The notes: generated by a model not told the origin, from the letters alone. Positions 9,776 to 20,973 are shown, numbered from the stretch's first letter. The stretch: DNA of 64,000 bases from Adiantum capillus-veneris (GCA_014529385.2 CM043971.1:81511340-81575339); one strand, 5' to 3'. Translations and numbers: made by a program.

Positions 9776-10547
9776 TAGCATTTAATGAGAGAATGGGAGG
9801 GTCAGGAGAAACGTGGGGCACACTCGTGTTATCATTCATTGCATTGACAGAGGAAGTGGGTTCTGTGGATTCTTTAGATTCATTCGATTCAAGCTTAGGA
9901 CATGTTCTTTTTATGTGACCCTTAATGTGACAATGAAAACAACGACCTTCCTTAGAATAAGTACTTTGCTCTTCCGACGTGATGTATCCTCCTACAATTC
10001 CTTGTGCTACCTTTTCATCTGGAGTAAGCTTAGGTTTAGCAATTGTGTTAGCCGTACCCTTAGATTGATTGGAAGAATTCTTTTCTGAGAGACTGTTGAA
10101 AGATTGGTTAGAGGAGTTACCATTCTTACCCTTCTTACCAAGTTACCAAGGGTTCTGAGAAGTCTGCAAGGTACTTGTGGAAGTTTTGTTCTCCTTAGGC
10201 TTTCCCTTGTTGTGCTTCATCTCTTGTGCGAGAGCAATCGCTACCGCCTTGTGAGATCGATTGGATCGAGCACCTCGACATCGTACTTGATATACTCGTC
10301 CAATCCAAAGAGAAAAACCTCTTTGAGCTCATCATTCGATTTTCATAATTGAGTGCCTAGCTGCAAAACACGATAATGACATGGCTGGCATACCATTTTT
10401 CTTAAGAGAGCGCCAATCATCCTTCAATCGTGCAAGGTATTGAGGTGGCATAAACCGCGCCTTGAGCTTGTCTTGGAAATCAACCCAATTGAAGAAAAGG
10501 GACGTGAATCCGTCGGCTTCTTCTAGGTGCGCGGCTAGCTGTGCCTC
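9528..10547 (-). pseudogene. F1 gag C-terminal part with zinc knuckle
   Basis: A CCHC knuckle CFHCHIKGHIKRTC (C-X2-C-X4-H-X4-C) lies at about 9903-9944 and is followed by a Ser/Pro-rich linker in the frame 9839-9528. Upstream, from 10547, are recognisable gag-core continuations (FFNWVDFQDKLKARFMPP, then a Leu/Arg-rich helix), interrupted by stops and frame changes. The knuckle binds element RNA for packaging. The protease lies in another frame. Confidence 0.65.
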
Positions 10548-10823
10548 TTACCATGCGTAATACCAATTGATGGCATCACCGGCAAGGTACATAGCTACCG
10601 TCAAAACTTTGTTATTTCCTGTCTTCTTAGTTGTCGCAAAATAAGCATTAAAGTGATGCAACCAAGAATGAATAACCGTAGCATCCATCTTACTATCATA
10701 CTTACTGAAAGTCAACTTCTCTGTGACTGGATGGTTGGAATCCGCGTGGTGGCTTGCGCCACTTGATGAACTCCCACGATCTTTGGGTGGTTCGGTTTTC
10801 GAGGCAAGTACCTGTTGAACCAA
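10548..10823 (-). pseudogene. F1 gag core (gypsy-like retrotransposon gag)
   Basis: The frame contains LTFSKYDSKMDATVIHSW, VLTVAMYLAGDAINWYYAW, the typical start of the retrotransposon gag capsid core, with the F-x-x-WxxxF-like region and the AxxWY motif. It is in the same frame as the N-terminal gag frame 11252-10878 and separated from it by three TGA codons. The capsid protein would assemble the particle. It is a broken copy. Confidence 0.7.
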
Positions 10824-10877
10824 TTCTTGAGTTCATAGTTCTCTTTGAGCCTCTCACTCTATCTCCGAGGCCGCGCT

Positions 10878-11252
10878 TCATACTGCCGCTTCCTCCTTTC
10901 TTAGTTCTTTTCTTTCTTTTCGTGCATCGCATTCGCGTTCTAAAGCAAGGCGATTGTCTTCTTGTTGTGCGGCAAGTCTTACGTTTCTTTCGTCGCCCTC
11001 ACGGTCCTTAGCTTCTTGTTGTTCTGCTTTGCTTGCGAGTTGTGCCAACACAACTCGATTCGTTTTTTGTTGTTGTGCTATCATGTCCAACATCGAGTTG
11101 ACCATCATCTCCATAGGAGTTAGTACAACTCGTGGCGTAGATGGCGAAGGGGAAGGGTCGAAAAAATCTCCTGGTGGGGAAAAATCTTCGTCGCCTCTCT
11201 CATGCTCATCACCTGTATGCGAAATATCCATTCCGCTTTGGATGACGACCAT
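10878..11252 (-). pseudogene. F1 gag N-terminal region, coiled-coil
   Basis: 124 aa starting MVVIQSGMDISHTGDEH, with an acidic Pro/Ser segment and then a strongly helical Gln/Glu/Arg/Ala stretch (SKAEQQEAKDREGDERN and on) suggestive of a coiled coil. Such N-terminal coiled coils promote Gag multimerisation in several gypsy lineages. It lies just downstream of the PBS and leader. Three in-frame TGA codons (each explicable as CGA to TGA) separate it from the capsid core. Confidence 0.6.
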
Positions 11253-11699
11253 GAACTATGATCTTTGGTTTTTAAGTTCACGAGGAACTTGGGTTCTTGA
11301 GGGTTTTGAGGTTCTTGAGTTCTTGGGTTCTTGAGGTTTTCTTTCGCTTGCAAATCGCGTTTGAGAAGGATCTTCTCTTCACCCGAGTTCTACTCTTTTC
11401 CGCGGGCGCACCCCTTGGCGGCCTTGCGCTCACACCAAGGTTGCTTTTTCCCACCTCACGTCAATTGGCCGGCCGCTAAGTGCACGGTCCGCTCTCAATG
11501 AGTAAAAAGAGATACAAGGGGAGGTTGGACAAGCCCTTCTTTCTTGGGATTTATGTCACTCTTCAACAAAACACGATTAGGAATCGACACGCCCAAGCGA
11601 ACTTGGGTTCGTGCAACCTCAACAACCAAAAAAAATTTATGTGGTTCTTGTGGTTCTTTCCTTTAGTTATACAGAACACTGTCAAAGCTCTGATACCAA
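11253..11699 (-). other. F1 primer-binding site and leader
   Basis: The PBS on the minus strand is TTGGTATCAGAGCT (11686-11699), complementary to the 3' end of plant tRNA-iMet and directly adjoining the 5' LTR. The remaining approximately 430 bp to the gag start have no convincing ORF. Confidence 0.85.
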
Positions 11700-12845
11700 T
11701 GTTAGGTGCAACGGAATGATTGTTTGCTCAAGATAAGTGCTCCGAACTGTGCTCAAGGGTTCCTTTTAGTTCTTATGGAAGATAGAGCCTTCCGTTCTTA
11801 ATGGAAAATGCTATGATCACGAACAAAGTGAATGGACACTGTGCGTGCAAGTGTATGAAACTAAGAGATAGAGAGAGAAGAGAGATATGACACCAGAGAC
11901 GTTATAAAACCCTCCTCCGAAGGCCCCACTCTCGTCGACGAGTGGTCTACTTTTTGATTGTACAAAGTGGTACAATGACGATGCAATGGACTCATGCAAC
12001 CTATAACTATGTCGGTGACGACGACGGCGATGATGACGACAACTTTAGGGCTGAAATCTGTGGTCTTCTAACTGCTGAATTTCGAAACTGTTTCGGTGGT
12101 TTAAAATGACTGTTTTGGCCGCGTTTTCGAGGGTTGAAAATGGCTATCTTTTGCATCCAACTGGGACTGAATCTGTTGTCCAATAGGGCTGAAAACGTTG
12201 ACCATTTGATGTGATTTGAGGCTAAAAACCAAAAACGTTGGGACTGCCTTGTAACGCTAGCAAAAACGCTAGGCTAGCTGGAACTTGGCGATGATGCAAG
12301 GGCTGAAAAACGCCAGGGATCTGGGGGGTGCTGGCGCTATACAAAACGCTAGGGATCTGGTGTTGAAGGCGAGGACGGCAATGCTGAAAACGCCAGAAAT
12401 AGGGAGGTATTGCTGGAGATCAAACCGCTAGGGTTGATGGGTTCTTGCTGAGAAGGTGCCTGTTGAGCTGGGAGCTCCTGCTGCCTCTTCTGCCAGAAAG
12501 TGCTAACTTGGATTTGCTTATATATTAACTTAGCAAAATTGCCCTTACTACTTTTTTGGAAAGTCGCATAAAAATAATAAGTGAAAAATGTTAAAAATAG
12601 GGAAAGTAGACTAAATGCACTGGAAAATTCTCCTAACTGATTCTAATGGATTCTGATGAGAATTCCGATGATCATGTTGTGTGCAACTAGAGGATATGCA
12701 TCTACACTAAGTGACTGAGCATGCACGGTCTACGAAGACTCACAAAAGTGTCAGATCACTTCTAATCTAAACTGACTGGATTGACTGAACCCTGATCATG
12801 GTGTACTTGTCCATGGACACATAGGGTTCGATGTGTCACATGACA
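11700..12845 (-). repeat. F1 5' LTR (copy C)
   Basis: 1,146 bp, paired with 7023-8179; flanked on the right by TSD TCTCA (12846-12850). It differs from copy B by scattered substitutions and small indels, for example near 11725 and 12170, indicating an older insertion than copia-2. Confidence 0.93.
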
Positions 12846-12850
12846 TCTCA

Positions 12851-13059
12851 ATCTAGCTTCCTTACTTCTACAGGATGATTATGGTGCAAACAGCTTGGTC
12901 TGACCACACCTCTTCTCAAAGCCCTTCACAACGCAGACTGATAAGTCTGGCTTTCCGCTCATCTTGGATTACCCTATTTACTGACAGGACACCACCCAGT
13001 GGTGGTCTACCGATGACTAATGCAGCTTGCGATAGCTTCTACAGAGCAGATTGTTTAAT
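12851..13059. other. Unassigned interval
   Basis: Continuation of the pre-insertion DNA interrupted by F1. No recognisable coding or structural feature. Confidence 0.4.
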
Positions 13060-13330
13060 CTACCTTTCCTTGATTCGAAGGGAGTTTATGACGCAGATTA
13101 CTACGTCTAGCCTTCCTGGTGTTTTACACAGCTGCACCACTTGGCCACACTGGGTTGCATGTACCTTGTGCTTCATCTCGATCTTGTGTTGAACCATATC
13201 TATTCCATGCACATTCGTATAGTCTTTAGCAAAAAGCCTAGGAAACTTCCTTAGCACATATTTGAACTCTCTTTCTTCCTTTGAAAGTGTGGTTGATAGC
13301 ATTCCTTCGTCTTGCACACCTTAGTACTCT
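13060..13330 (-). pseudogene. Gypsy pol fragment (protease-RT linker)
   Basis: The 85-aa frame contains VLRKFPRLFAKDYTNVHGID and MVQHKIEMKHK, matching the gypsy stretch just before RT (F-A-x-D-Y...G-I-D...H-x-I-E). RT itself is not found on this strand beyond the fragment. It is a truncated relic of a Ty3/gypsy element. Confidence 0.6.
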
Positions 13331-14220
13331 TGAGGATCTACCTCTTCTAAGCCTAGGCAAGAGGTCTCTTGGTTGCTTAGCTTAAACCTTATCCCCATGA
13401 TTTTGATGAAAGAATCCTCTTCAGTTATGCTGCCGCTACTTTCTTCCTCTGAGGTGCTGTCGATCCCATCTTGCATTGACAAGCTTCAAATCATCCTCAT
13501 GACGGTTCCTGGGCTTCTCCATTTCTCGAGACAATTTGACTACAGACACCACAGATACTATTGGGCAGGACACTTGCATCTATTGGCACTTCTTTCATGA
13601 CAAGGAGTTGTTTTCACACTCAGTTTGAGACCTGCACGCAATATTTTCACCCTTTATCAACAATGTACAGCAATTTGCTAGACTGCTCAAGACGACATCT
13701 TTCCACAAAGATTTCTTGGCTGTCAAGACACCCCAGACTACTGCTACACTCGCAAAGTTTCCCAAAGTATTGTTCTTCAGAGGACATTGCAGCAGACATC
13801 TTTCATCATTTGCCTTACATCTTCGACTTCATGCGATTTGTTCAGCATCACATGTTGAGAGGAGGTGATAGACTTACACCACTCTACTGCTTCACAAGTC
13901 TAGGGCATACTTATACAACTAGTATGTCTCCGAGTTGGCCACCCTTGGTCTAGGTTGTACCTTATCTGCCCGCTTGAGTTTGGGGTCGCCTGACCACTTA
14001 TGTTCCAACACCCACATATATTTCCTTATATCATTTTTCTATTGGGTCGTCAGGATTTTTATCATTCCTTGCCCTACTTCCCTTTAAACACCTATTTATG
14101 GGACCGAGGGGATAACCACTTCTACATCTCATAGAGATCACACATCAAGCCATTGTGTATTGGGTCTTCTGCTCATGGTAGTCATGGGGGACTGATCATC
14201 CCCTCTTCACCATATCCAAC
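13331..14220. other. Unassigned stretch, probably old repeat
   Basis: A 130-aa plus-strand frame (13561-13953) has no recognisable motif and an odd Ser/His/Leu composition. I see no splice pattern, RNA gene or terminal repeat. Probably decayed gypsy-related DNA given its neighbours. Confidence 0.3.
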
Positions 14221-14225
14221 ATTTG

Positions 14226-14229
14226 TGTC

Positions 14230-14303
<74 letters not shown>
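14226..14303. repeat. Compound (CT)n(CA)n microsatellite
   Basis: About 20 CT units followed directly by about 19 CA units. Confidence 0.98.
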
Positions 14304-14304
<1 letters not shown>

Positions 14305-14689
14305 CACTCACAATAGGTAGGACAATAGAGAGTACACAATGATAACGGATGCAATGTACTAGTTTCTTATTGGTCTTCATGTCCAATTTCATTCTCAATG
14401 TGTAATCTACATGCATACAGTGGAATGAGACCTTAAGCAAATTGACATCTTTGACAAAAATCTCATTATCTTATACATGATTTGTTGAAAGTTGTACAAC
14501 CTGAGAATTGGGATTTTCCAACTTTACCAGATATAGCTTTTATACTTCTCTTGCACTGAATCAATGTGAACATGACAAGTGTTAGCTCCAAGATCACCCC
14601 CTTTTGAGCATGTGTCATAACTTTTGAAATTCACTATGTAGTTCTTTGAGTTGACGAATACATTGGTTGTAAACCAAAGTTTTCAAGGT

Positions 14690-15690
14690 TAAGTTGCAAT
14701 ACATTTGATGACTCTACCAATCCTCTCTTTCATCCACTTCACATGCATGGGTGAACAATTCTTGAACTTCACCAAATAGCGTCTTACAACTTTTCTGTCT
14801 TTATGTGCCAAAATCAACTAGATCTCACCAAGGTCCTCAACTTCAGGTGGATCTTTAACCAGCATGTCCTCCTGTATCTTCAACTAGCATATCCTCCAAC
14901 ATTTCTCCCACAAAAGGTCTTACAAAGGCTCACATGAAATGCATTATGAATCTTCCTATTGACTAGTAATTTCACTAATCTTGTCAACTACTTTTAAAGG
15001 CATAGTGACACATGATCTTTGAAGACAACCATGCTTCCCCTTCATCTTCTTTAATCTTGCCTTTTCAAATCGAAATAGAACCCGAAATAGAACCCTATCA
15101 CAAGTAAAAACAAGAGTTCACATCAATGACGATCAACAATCTTCTTTAACTTAGACTAAATCTTCTCCGACATGAGCTTGATTTTCTTGTACGTTTCATC
15201 CATATTTGCAAATCAATCTACTTCAAAAATCTTATCTTTTGTATGCAAAATGGAAGGAAATTTTTTGCCACCCTTGACAATTTCAAAGGGTGCCTTGGCT
15301 ATTTCAAAGGGTAACAATGTGCATACTCAAGCAAAGATAAATACAAATCCCACTTGCCCTTATAGTAAGCACGCAGCATTAAAGCATGCCTAGAATAGTA
15401 GAATTGGCCACTCTTGATTGTCCACCAATTTGTGGATGAAATGAGGATGAAAACTTATAGCATTATGTCCATGTTATCAAACAAGCCTTTCCAAAAAGAA
15501 CATGCCATGTGAGGATAATAATCTCTGACAATTACCATGGTATTTACACATTGTATTTGAATAATCGTGCCATTTAATCAAATTTTATCTTCTTCCTCGC
15601 AAGAATAAAATGGGCTTGTTTGATGAACCTACAACTAGTGGTCCATATAACATCATTCCCTTCATCTTGCAGGATCTCTGAAAATCATGT
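14690..15690 (-). pseudogene. Gypsy integrase and C-terminal tail (multiply broken)
   Basis: Translating the minus strand with frame changes shows gypsy integrase blocks in order: a LYGP...SSNKPILFLRGRR region (core start, about 15640), a KYHGNCQRLLSSH region followed by a MFFLERLV block, then HPQIDGQSRVANSTILGML, YLCLSMHI, a KSP/KAPFEI-like motif with WFANMDETYKK, and a chromodomain-like YLVKFKNCSPMHVKW near 14700. The expected acidic residues are largely lost. It faces away from the plus-strand gypsy RNase H fragment beginning at 15735. Confidence 0.55.
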
Positions 15691-15734
15691 GTCCAATGTA
15701 ACACCTATGACAATAGTATCAACAGGTTACAAAT

Positions 15735-16330
15735 GCAAGATAGTCGAGTCATAGCCTATAAAAGCAAAATCTTGCACATGCCAATAAAAGACTTTGCAAG
15801 GCTATGAAAAAGAACTAGTATCTGTGATTTAGATACTTTCAGGCTGAAAAGTGGGACTACCTCCTAGGTGCTAATTTTGTTAGCCATCAAACCTTGTTCT
15901 GAAAAGCATATACGATGGATAAATATTTTGACTATGTTCCACTTTCAAATTGTGCATGTGGAAGGCAAAAAGAATATCGTGGGTGATGCATGGCCAAGAA
16001 AGTCACAATTTACAGCTGTGCCAATTCCTTATCATCATGAGCTTGATGATATGAAAGGGCAATATGCTAATGATGAAGATTTTGCAAGGATCCTTGAACA
16101 ATTGTTAGATGAACACCATGAACACAACCTCCCCAAGGATGGTTTTAAGATGATGCATAGCATGCTATGAGTCATCATGGAAAAGATGTAACAGTGAAAG
16201 CGGTCAAGACAAAGAAGTGAAGGCGGTCAAGCCATTCTTTGTCTGGCCTACTAGAGGAGAGATGTGGACACCTTCGTGCAAGCATGCATAATTTGCCAAA
16301 AGGTCAAGATTGTTAAAGAACGAATACTTT
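15735..16330 (+). pseudogene. Gypsy RNase H end and integrase zinc-binding fragment
   Basis: The region near 15735 reads RVIAYKSKILH, an RNase H block. The frame 15868-16170 has RWINILTMFHFQIVHVEGKK and then NIVGDAWPRKS, the classic RNase H tail (G-K-x-N-x-V-A-D-A-L-S-R) with two changes. At 16264 DTFVQACIICQKVK preserves the C-x-x-C-Q half of the integrase H2C2 finger. The rest of integrase is missing. Broken and truncated. Confidence 0.7.
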
Positions 16331-16930
16331 TTTCTAAGAGAGAGATGTCACACGTTGCACTAGATGGACCAGGCGGCACACGCAAGCACACACCAAATTA
16401 TAAAGGGATAGCCCTAAAATGTAGATGCAAGTCAAAGTGCAATCAACCATGATTTGTGGCACGCAGACCTCGAGACATAACAGCTGCTTACAAGTACTCA
16501 GACACTCAAGTACCTGAAATTATCCAATACAGTATACCAAGCTCTGTACCAAGTCAAAAAACACATTCACTCCAATGGGTTGCTTCCATATGACCTTCAT
16601 TTTTCCTTTAAGCTTGTGCTTCAGCTCATGCATCAGCACGATTGTAAGATTCAGCAAGCATTCCACACACGACATAATACCAACACTCAAGCGCATACGA
16701 TAACCGCTCAGTCTAAACTATTGCACGTCAAAAATCGAATGTGCCGCCCCAAGATGGAAGCTCTCCAAAAAACATGCACAGAAGAAGCTTCCATATTTTG
16801 TTGTCCTCCAAGAGTGGGAACTAGATGTCCCTGCTAACTACAGACACAACCTGCATACCTAAGAAACAATTTAACCTGTCTCAAAACGCATAGTCACTGT
16901 TAGTGAAGAAGAGATGGAGTAGTCCAAAAA
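16331..16930. other. Unassigned stretch
   Basis: Short frames on the plus strand show no recognisable motif. This is where a gypsy integrase core should continue, but I cannot identify one. Confidence 0.3.
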
Positions 16931-17245
16931 AGGATACCTCCTCAAATTGTTGGCATAATCAACTCACCAACCAGAATTGACTACTTCCCTCCTCTAGGAG
17001 GAACTGAATTCCCCCTCTTGTCATCAAAAATTAGCAACTTGGTACAAAGGTGTAGCTGATACCTGCATGTCCACTAAGATTAAAATGGGCACTCTAAGGA
17101 TACCCTCCTTAAATTGTTGGCATAGTCAATTCACTAACCAGCATTGACTGCAGTCTACACCACTTCTCCTCTAGGAAAATGTGGATCCCCCCTCTGTCAT
17201 TCAAAATCAGAAACACAGTACAAAGGTATAACTGAGGCGTCGACC
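16931..17245. repeat. Two-copy direct tandem repeat, about 165 bp
   Basis: Both copies begin AAGGATACC-CTCC-AAATTGTTGGCATA, pass through CCTCTAGGA and end GTACAAAGGT-TA-CTGA. Copies are about 16933-17097 and 17098-17245, moderately diverged. Confidence 0.75.
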
Positions 17246-17277
17246 TGCTATGCCTTGTGATCATAGTTACAGGGAAT

Positions 17278-17420
17278 GGCCATTTTCAGGTCTCGGTTCC
17301 CCGTTCCCATCCCAATTTTCCGTTCCAGATCCCCGTCCCGTGTTTCAGACATGAGTATCCAAAACAGGGAATGGCATTTCAGGCATGTTGCCGTTCCCCG
17401 CTCCCCGTTCCGGGTAGCTA
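17278..17420. repeat. Low-complexity tract of CCGTTCC/CCCGTTCC motifs
   Basis: GTTCCCCGTTCCC, CCGTTCCAG, CCCCGTCCCG and CCGTTCCCCGCTCCCC recur within 140 bp, and GGGAATGGC occurs twice. The minus strand is G-rich. Clusters of such short motifs occur in subterminal regions of some plant DNA transposons, but no termini were found here. Confidence 0.5.
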
Positions 17421-18309
17421 TGCTTGTGATGGCTTTTTTAGCTAAGATAGAATTGGCTGAAATTCCATAACTCCTTGTGCTATACAAAGCTAGAACTCCA
17501 TACTAAGTCCTCCATAGGGATATCTCCATTAACAACTCCACATGAGAGTGAAATAGCAAAAGATACAACAACTAGCCAACTAAACTTCTCTGCGAGCCAC
17601 AGCAATAAGAAACAGCTCCATAACTGCAAGAAAAATTCCATTGCTGTTCTCCTAACGTTGCATGCCTTGTAACTGTCTCTATCTCTACAAAACAATGCCA
17701 CATACTTGCTCCCCTTCTGGGAAGGCACGGCAACATAGGTGGACAATTAAAGCTCCAACAATCCAGCAATGCTACACATCCGGGATGTGATACATCCTGA
17801 ATGTGATGAGGTATCAGGGATAAGTATAGACAGAAACCGGACATTAAAATTGAGCAAACTCAATATCTCCCATCCACGATGCCTTATGGTAAATGCCTTA
17901 TGCATCTCTAATGAAAGAAGCAATTGGCCTACTGCATCTCAGAAACACAACTGTTAGGATAGTCACAGGACTCAAAGATAACAAAAATACCACAACATTC
18001 AGTGCACAAATTGACAACACCACAAGAGAAGGAACAGGTGGCATAAGAGACACCAGGTGACCAGCATTCTCAGCACATACACACACCAAAAGAGCCAAAA
18101 AATGTGACCAGGCTTTCATCAAGCCTTGTTGCATGAATAGCGTCCTAATGAAAGGCGTTAGAAACCAGTGTTAACTTACCTCATCTACATCTGACCTCCT
18201 TGAGGAGATGAGCATTGTGCCTCATCACCTCCTATGCTTCCTTCCAGGTTATTCAGGACAAAGGTGATAGGGCATGAACAGTAGGGGTACATGGCATCAA
18301 AGGTTCAAG
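17421..18309. other. Unassigned stretch
   Basis: Only small overlapping frames on both strands, none with a recognisable domain. No tRNA-like fold noticed. Confidence 0.3.
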
Positions 18310-18356
18310 AAAGAGTACTTTGTGTAGACCATGGAATCTTACACAAAGTACTCTTT
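18310..18356. repeat. Perfect 17-bp inverted repeat (hairpin)
   Basis: Arms AAAGAGTACTTTGTGTA and its reverse complement are separated by a 13-nt spacer containing CCATGG. Outside the arms TTCAA/TTGAA extends the pairing with one bulge. A related third copy (TACACAATACTCTTTTC) follows near 18381-18397. Confidence 0.85.
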
Positions 18357-19058
18357 TGAAAGCCATGGCAGAGGATCTTATACACAATACTCTTTTCAAA
18401 ACCCCTATGCCATGGACCCCTATTGTCCGTGCCCCCCTATGCTTCCTTCCAGCCTATTTAAAGCATCAATAATTATCTGCAACAATCATTGAATGAGTAT
18501 GCAAAATAAATGGCTACTTTCTCTCTGATAATCAATGTGAAGAATGTTACCTGCCCCGTATGTTCGACTACGGTAACACAAGCATCCAAAGAGTAAGTCG
18601 AGCACAGACTGCAGTGACAACTACCTCGATGTAGTCATAGTTGCTCCGATAAAGCATTCGCACCACTCCACTCCTGTCCTTAAGCTTTGCCAAGTTGTCA
18701 AGCCAGAAGCTTATGTCCAGGTTGATGTGGAAGTCCCAGCCACTGAATGACATGAAACCTGCAGTTGTAGGACTCTGCTTTTCGCAGCTTCTTCTTCCCA
18801 GACCTCATTATCTTGGCCGAATCGGAGAGTTCCGAAGGTTACAAGTCGTTAGAAAGTCGGCCAGAGTTGTTGGGTGGGAGGAGAGCTACAGCAGTTCCAA
18901 CACGAGCAGAGGCTTTGGAGGTAGGCTTTGCAGTGGGTTCATTTATCCGCTGGAGACCTCTCCTCGTGACCTAATCGGTGTGTGACTCATGGTGTGACAT
19001 GGTAGCAATATGCGTGCTCTATCTGGTACCAGATGCCACGTGGCCGGTAAATTTTTAT
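18357..19058. other. Unassigned stretch left of the inverted-arm element
   Basis: No convincing coding frame. A 96-aa plus frame at 18695-18985 has no recognised motif. Confidence 0.3.
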
Positions 19059-19439
19059 AAACTAGTCTTGCTTGGTGGGCCTTTGTTGTACATAATCTAA
19101 TAAATTTTAGAGCACAGCTGGTTTGTTGCTTCAAGTTTATTGTGGAACACAAGCATATGAGTAGAACCAATTGATAGGCACCAGTAATAGCTCAACTTGG
19201 AACTTGATGAGCTTTGGGAAGAAGCAAGTTCTGTCCCATAGCGCTCCGTATACAACCAAGGGCTACTAAAAAGGGTATTTGAATCGAGCAAAAGGGTTAC
19301 AACTTAACCTACAACCTACTTTGGTAGTTGTTTGCAGATTATCATTCTGCCTAATAATATCGAACATTTAGTCTCTGAACCGTTGACCCATCTTATTTTC
19401 AATTAAGCATAGTCAATTTTTCTTTATTTTTCATAGAAC

Positions 19440-19494
<55 letters not shown>

Positions 19495-20050
19495 ATGTGT
19501 TCTAACATGTGGCTAAACTAAACTTAAGGAAGGTTTCGCAAACTCAAAAAATACAAAAGCATCAACACACTATTAAAATTGAACTGCAAGACCGACCTAA
19601 TAATCGTAGTACGGGTGTCATCCAATTGTGCTAGCCGGAGGACCATGTTTGAAAGCTACATAAAAGCAATGTGAATAGTTAAACATTTCGTCTTGCAGTC
19701 AGGCACAAAGTGAAAATGCTAATTATACAGTGCATGTCATACAGAAGTGCCATACAAAAGTATGGTGGAGAGTTGGCACTGTGGTCTCTCCAAAAATTAT
19801 AAGAAACGGAAGCCGTGCCCTGGCCCGTAGCGTTTATGTGTTGCGCCAAGCAAACACATAGACTTGGAAAATTGGATGCAAGTAATGGACCTTGCAGTGT
19901 TGTTGAGCTGGAGTCGTGGTTGTACAATGAACACGTCCACTGATGTGAATATATGTCCTCTCTGTCACACACAAAACACACGTTGATAGAAATACAAAAG
20001 ATCCAAGGGATAGATTAAACTTAAAGAGAGGTACGGATAACTTATGTTCT
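19059..20050 (+). repeat. Left terminal inverted arm
   Basis: Pairs with 23075-23933. It includes a (GA)n tract at 19442-19491 that sits opposite the (CT)n of the right arm. The best conserved part is 19660-19980. Confidence 0.75.
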
Positions 20051-20784
20051 ACATTATAGACGGTGTAGGGTTGTACTGGTGTAAGTCGTGGTTGAACTGC
20101 TGTATTGTGACCCCTCTCTTAGTCCTCATCGTCCATGCAAATAGAGCTGGCGTACAGGCTAGGCACAATACCCATATAGCTTGAGGTGTTACCGTAGCCA
20201 ACACTGCAGTCTTGCTTTTAGGAGGAAGAAGTTAAGAACAATGTGTAGCTTCGTTGTTGCCACAGCCATGGTTGGCATATCCTTCAATCAATGTGCTGCA
20301 GCAGCAGAAGATGACATTTCAGATGCTTGTCAAAAACCTTTTGTGCTTATATAAGTGCACCAAAGCTCCATATCGGCCAAAGCACTGCCAAGCAAGTCAT
20401 GCTCTTTCAACAGTCCTTGACCATCAATCCCAACATGAACTCCTCATGCATGTGAAGGTCTTCCACAAGGCCACAATATGCCTTCACAAGCATAGGTGAT
20501 TGCATTTAGAGAAAGGCCTTCCCTAATGAATTCCCTCACTTCAGCTTTCCTCAGAACCACCCTAGCTTGTGTTGCAGTTCACCCCTTGCAAACAACTGCT
20601 CGCTTTTTCCTTCCAAATCTCGCTAGCGCTCATCAACGTGTGGTTTCATGACTCACTCTCCTACGGTTTCATGACCCACTCTCGGTTCCCTTTCTATATT
20701 ATGCGGCCTTGATTTTAAATGCTGCTTGCGCTATCTCTGTCCAAACCTACTTTCTCTGCCACGCTACGTTATTTGCCTTGCTCG
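20051..20784. other. Unassigned internal part of inverted-arm element
   Basis: No convincing ORF; short plus-strand frames show no motif. Confidence 0.3.
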
Positions 20785-20973
20785 TCATTTTGTTCCTCCA
20801 TTAACATTCGTCTTAAATAGTCCGCGCTTCCACAACTGCAAAACCCCGTCAGTGGTTGCCGCTCGTTGGTCCTCTGTCAGATTCACCAGCGCCGTCTCTT
20901 TTCTGTAGCTGAGCACCTTCCTTATTGATGCACTGCTCGCTCGCTTCCTCTTCTTTGGAGACGGCTCTCCCAT
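20785..20973 (-). CDS. Short 62-aa basic frame, doubtful
   Basis: It starts MGEPSPKKRKRASSAS, with a nuclear-localisation-like KKRKR cluster, followed by a hydrophilic segment and TEDQRAATTDGVLQLW. No family is recognised. It lies inside the inverted-arm element, opposite in strand to the NTPase fragment. It could be a first exon or a chance frame. Confidence 0.2.
   Translation of the reverse strand: MGEPSPKKRKRASSASIRKVLSYRKETALVNLTEDQRAATTDGVLQLWKRGLFKTNVNGGTK

Larger units (their letters stand above)
7023..12845 (-). mobile_element. F1 element: complete gag-protease LTR retrotransposon lacking RT and integrase
   Basis: Two similar LTRs (7023-8179 and 11700-12845), both TG...CA on the minus strand, bound a 3.5-kb interior. 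A 5-bp target duplication TCTCA is present at 7018-7022 and 12846-12850. A tRNA-iMet-type PBS (TTGGTATCAGAG) abuts the 5' LTR, and a polypurine tract abuts the 3' LTR. The interior encodes, on the minus strand, a gag with zinc knuckle, a retropepsin and then an unassigned frame ending just before the PPT. No RT, RNase H or integrase motif is visible, and there is no room for them. It must therefore have moved with enzymes supplied in trans. Confidence 0.93.

Noticed and set aside
13561-13953. 130-aa frame as a gene
   Set aside because: No motif and low-quality composition; neighbours are decayed gypsy fragments.
19059-19075. Exact MULE terminus with 9-bp target duplication
   Set aside because: Flanks at 19050-19058 and 23934-23942 do not match, so the superfamily was not assigned.
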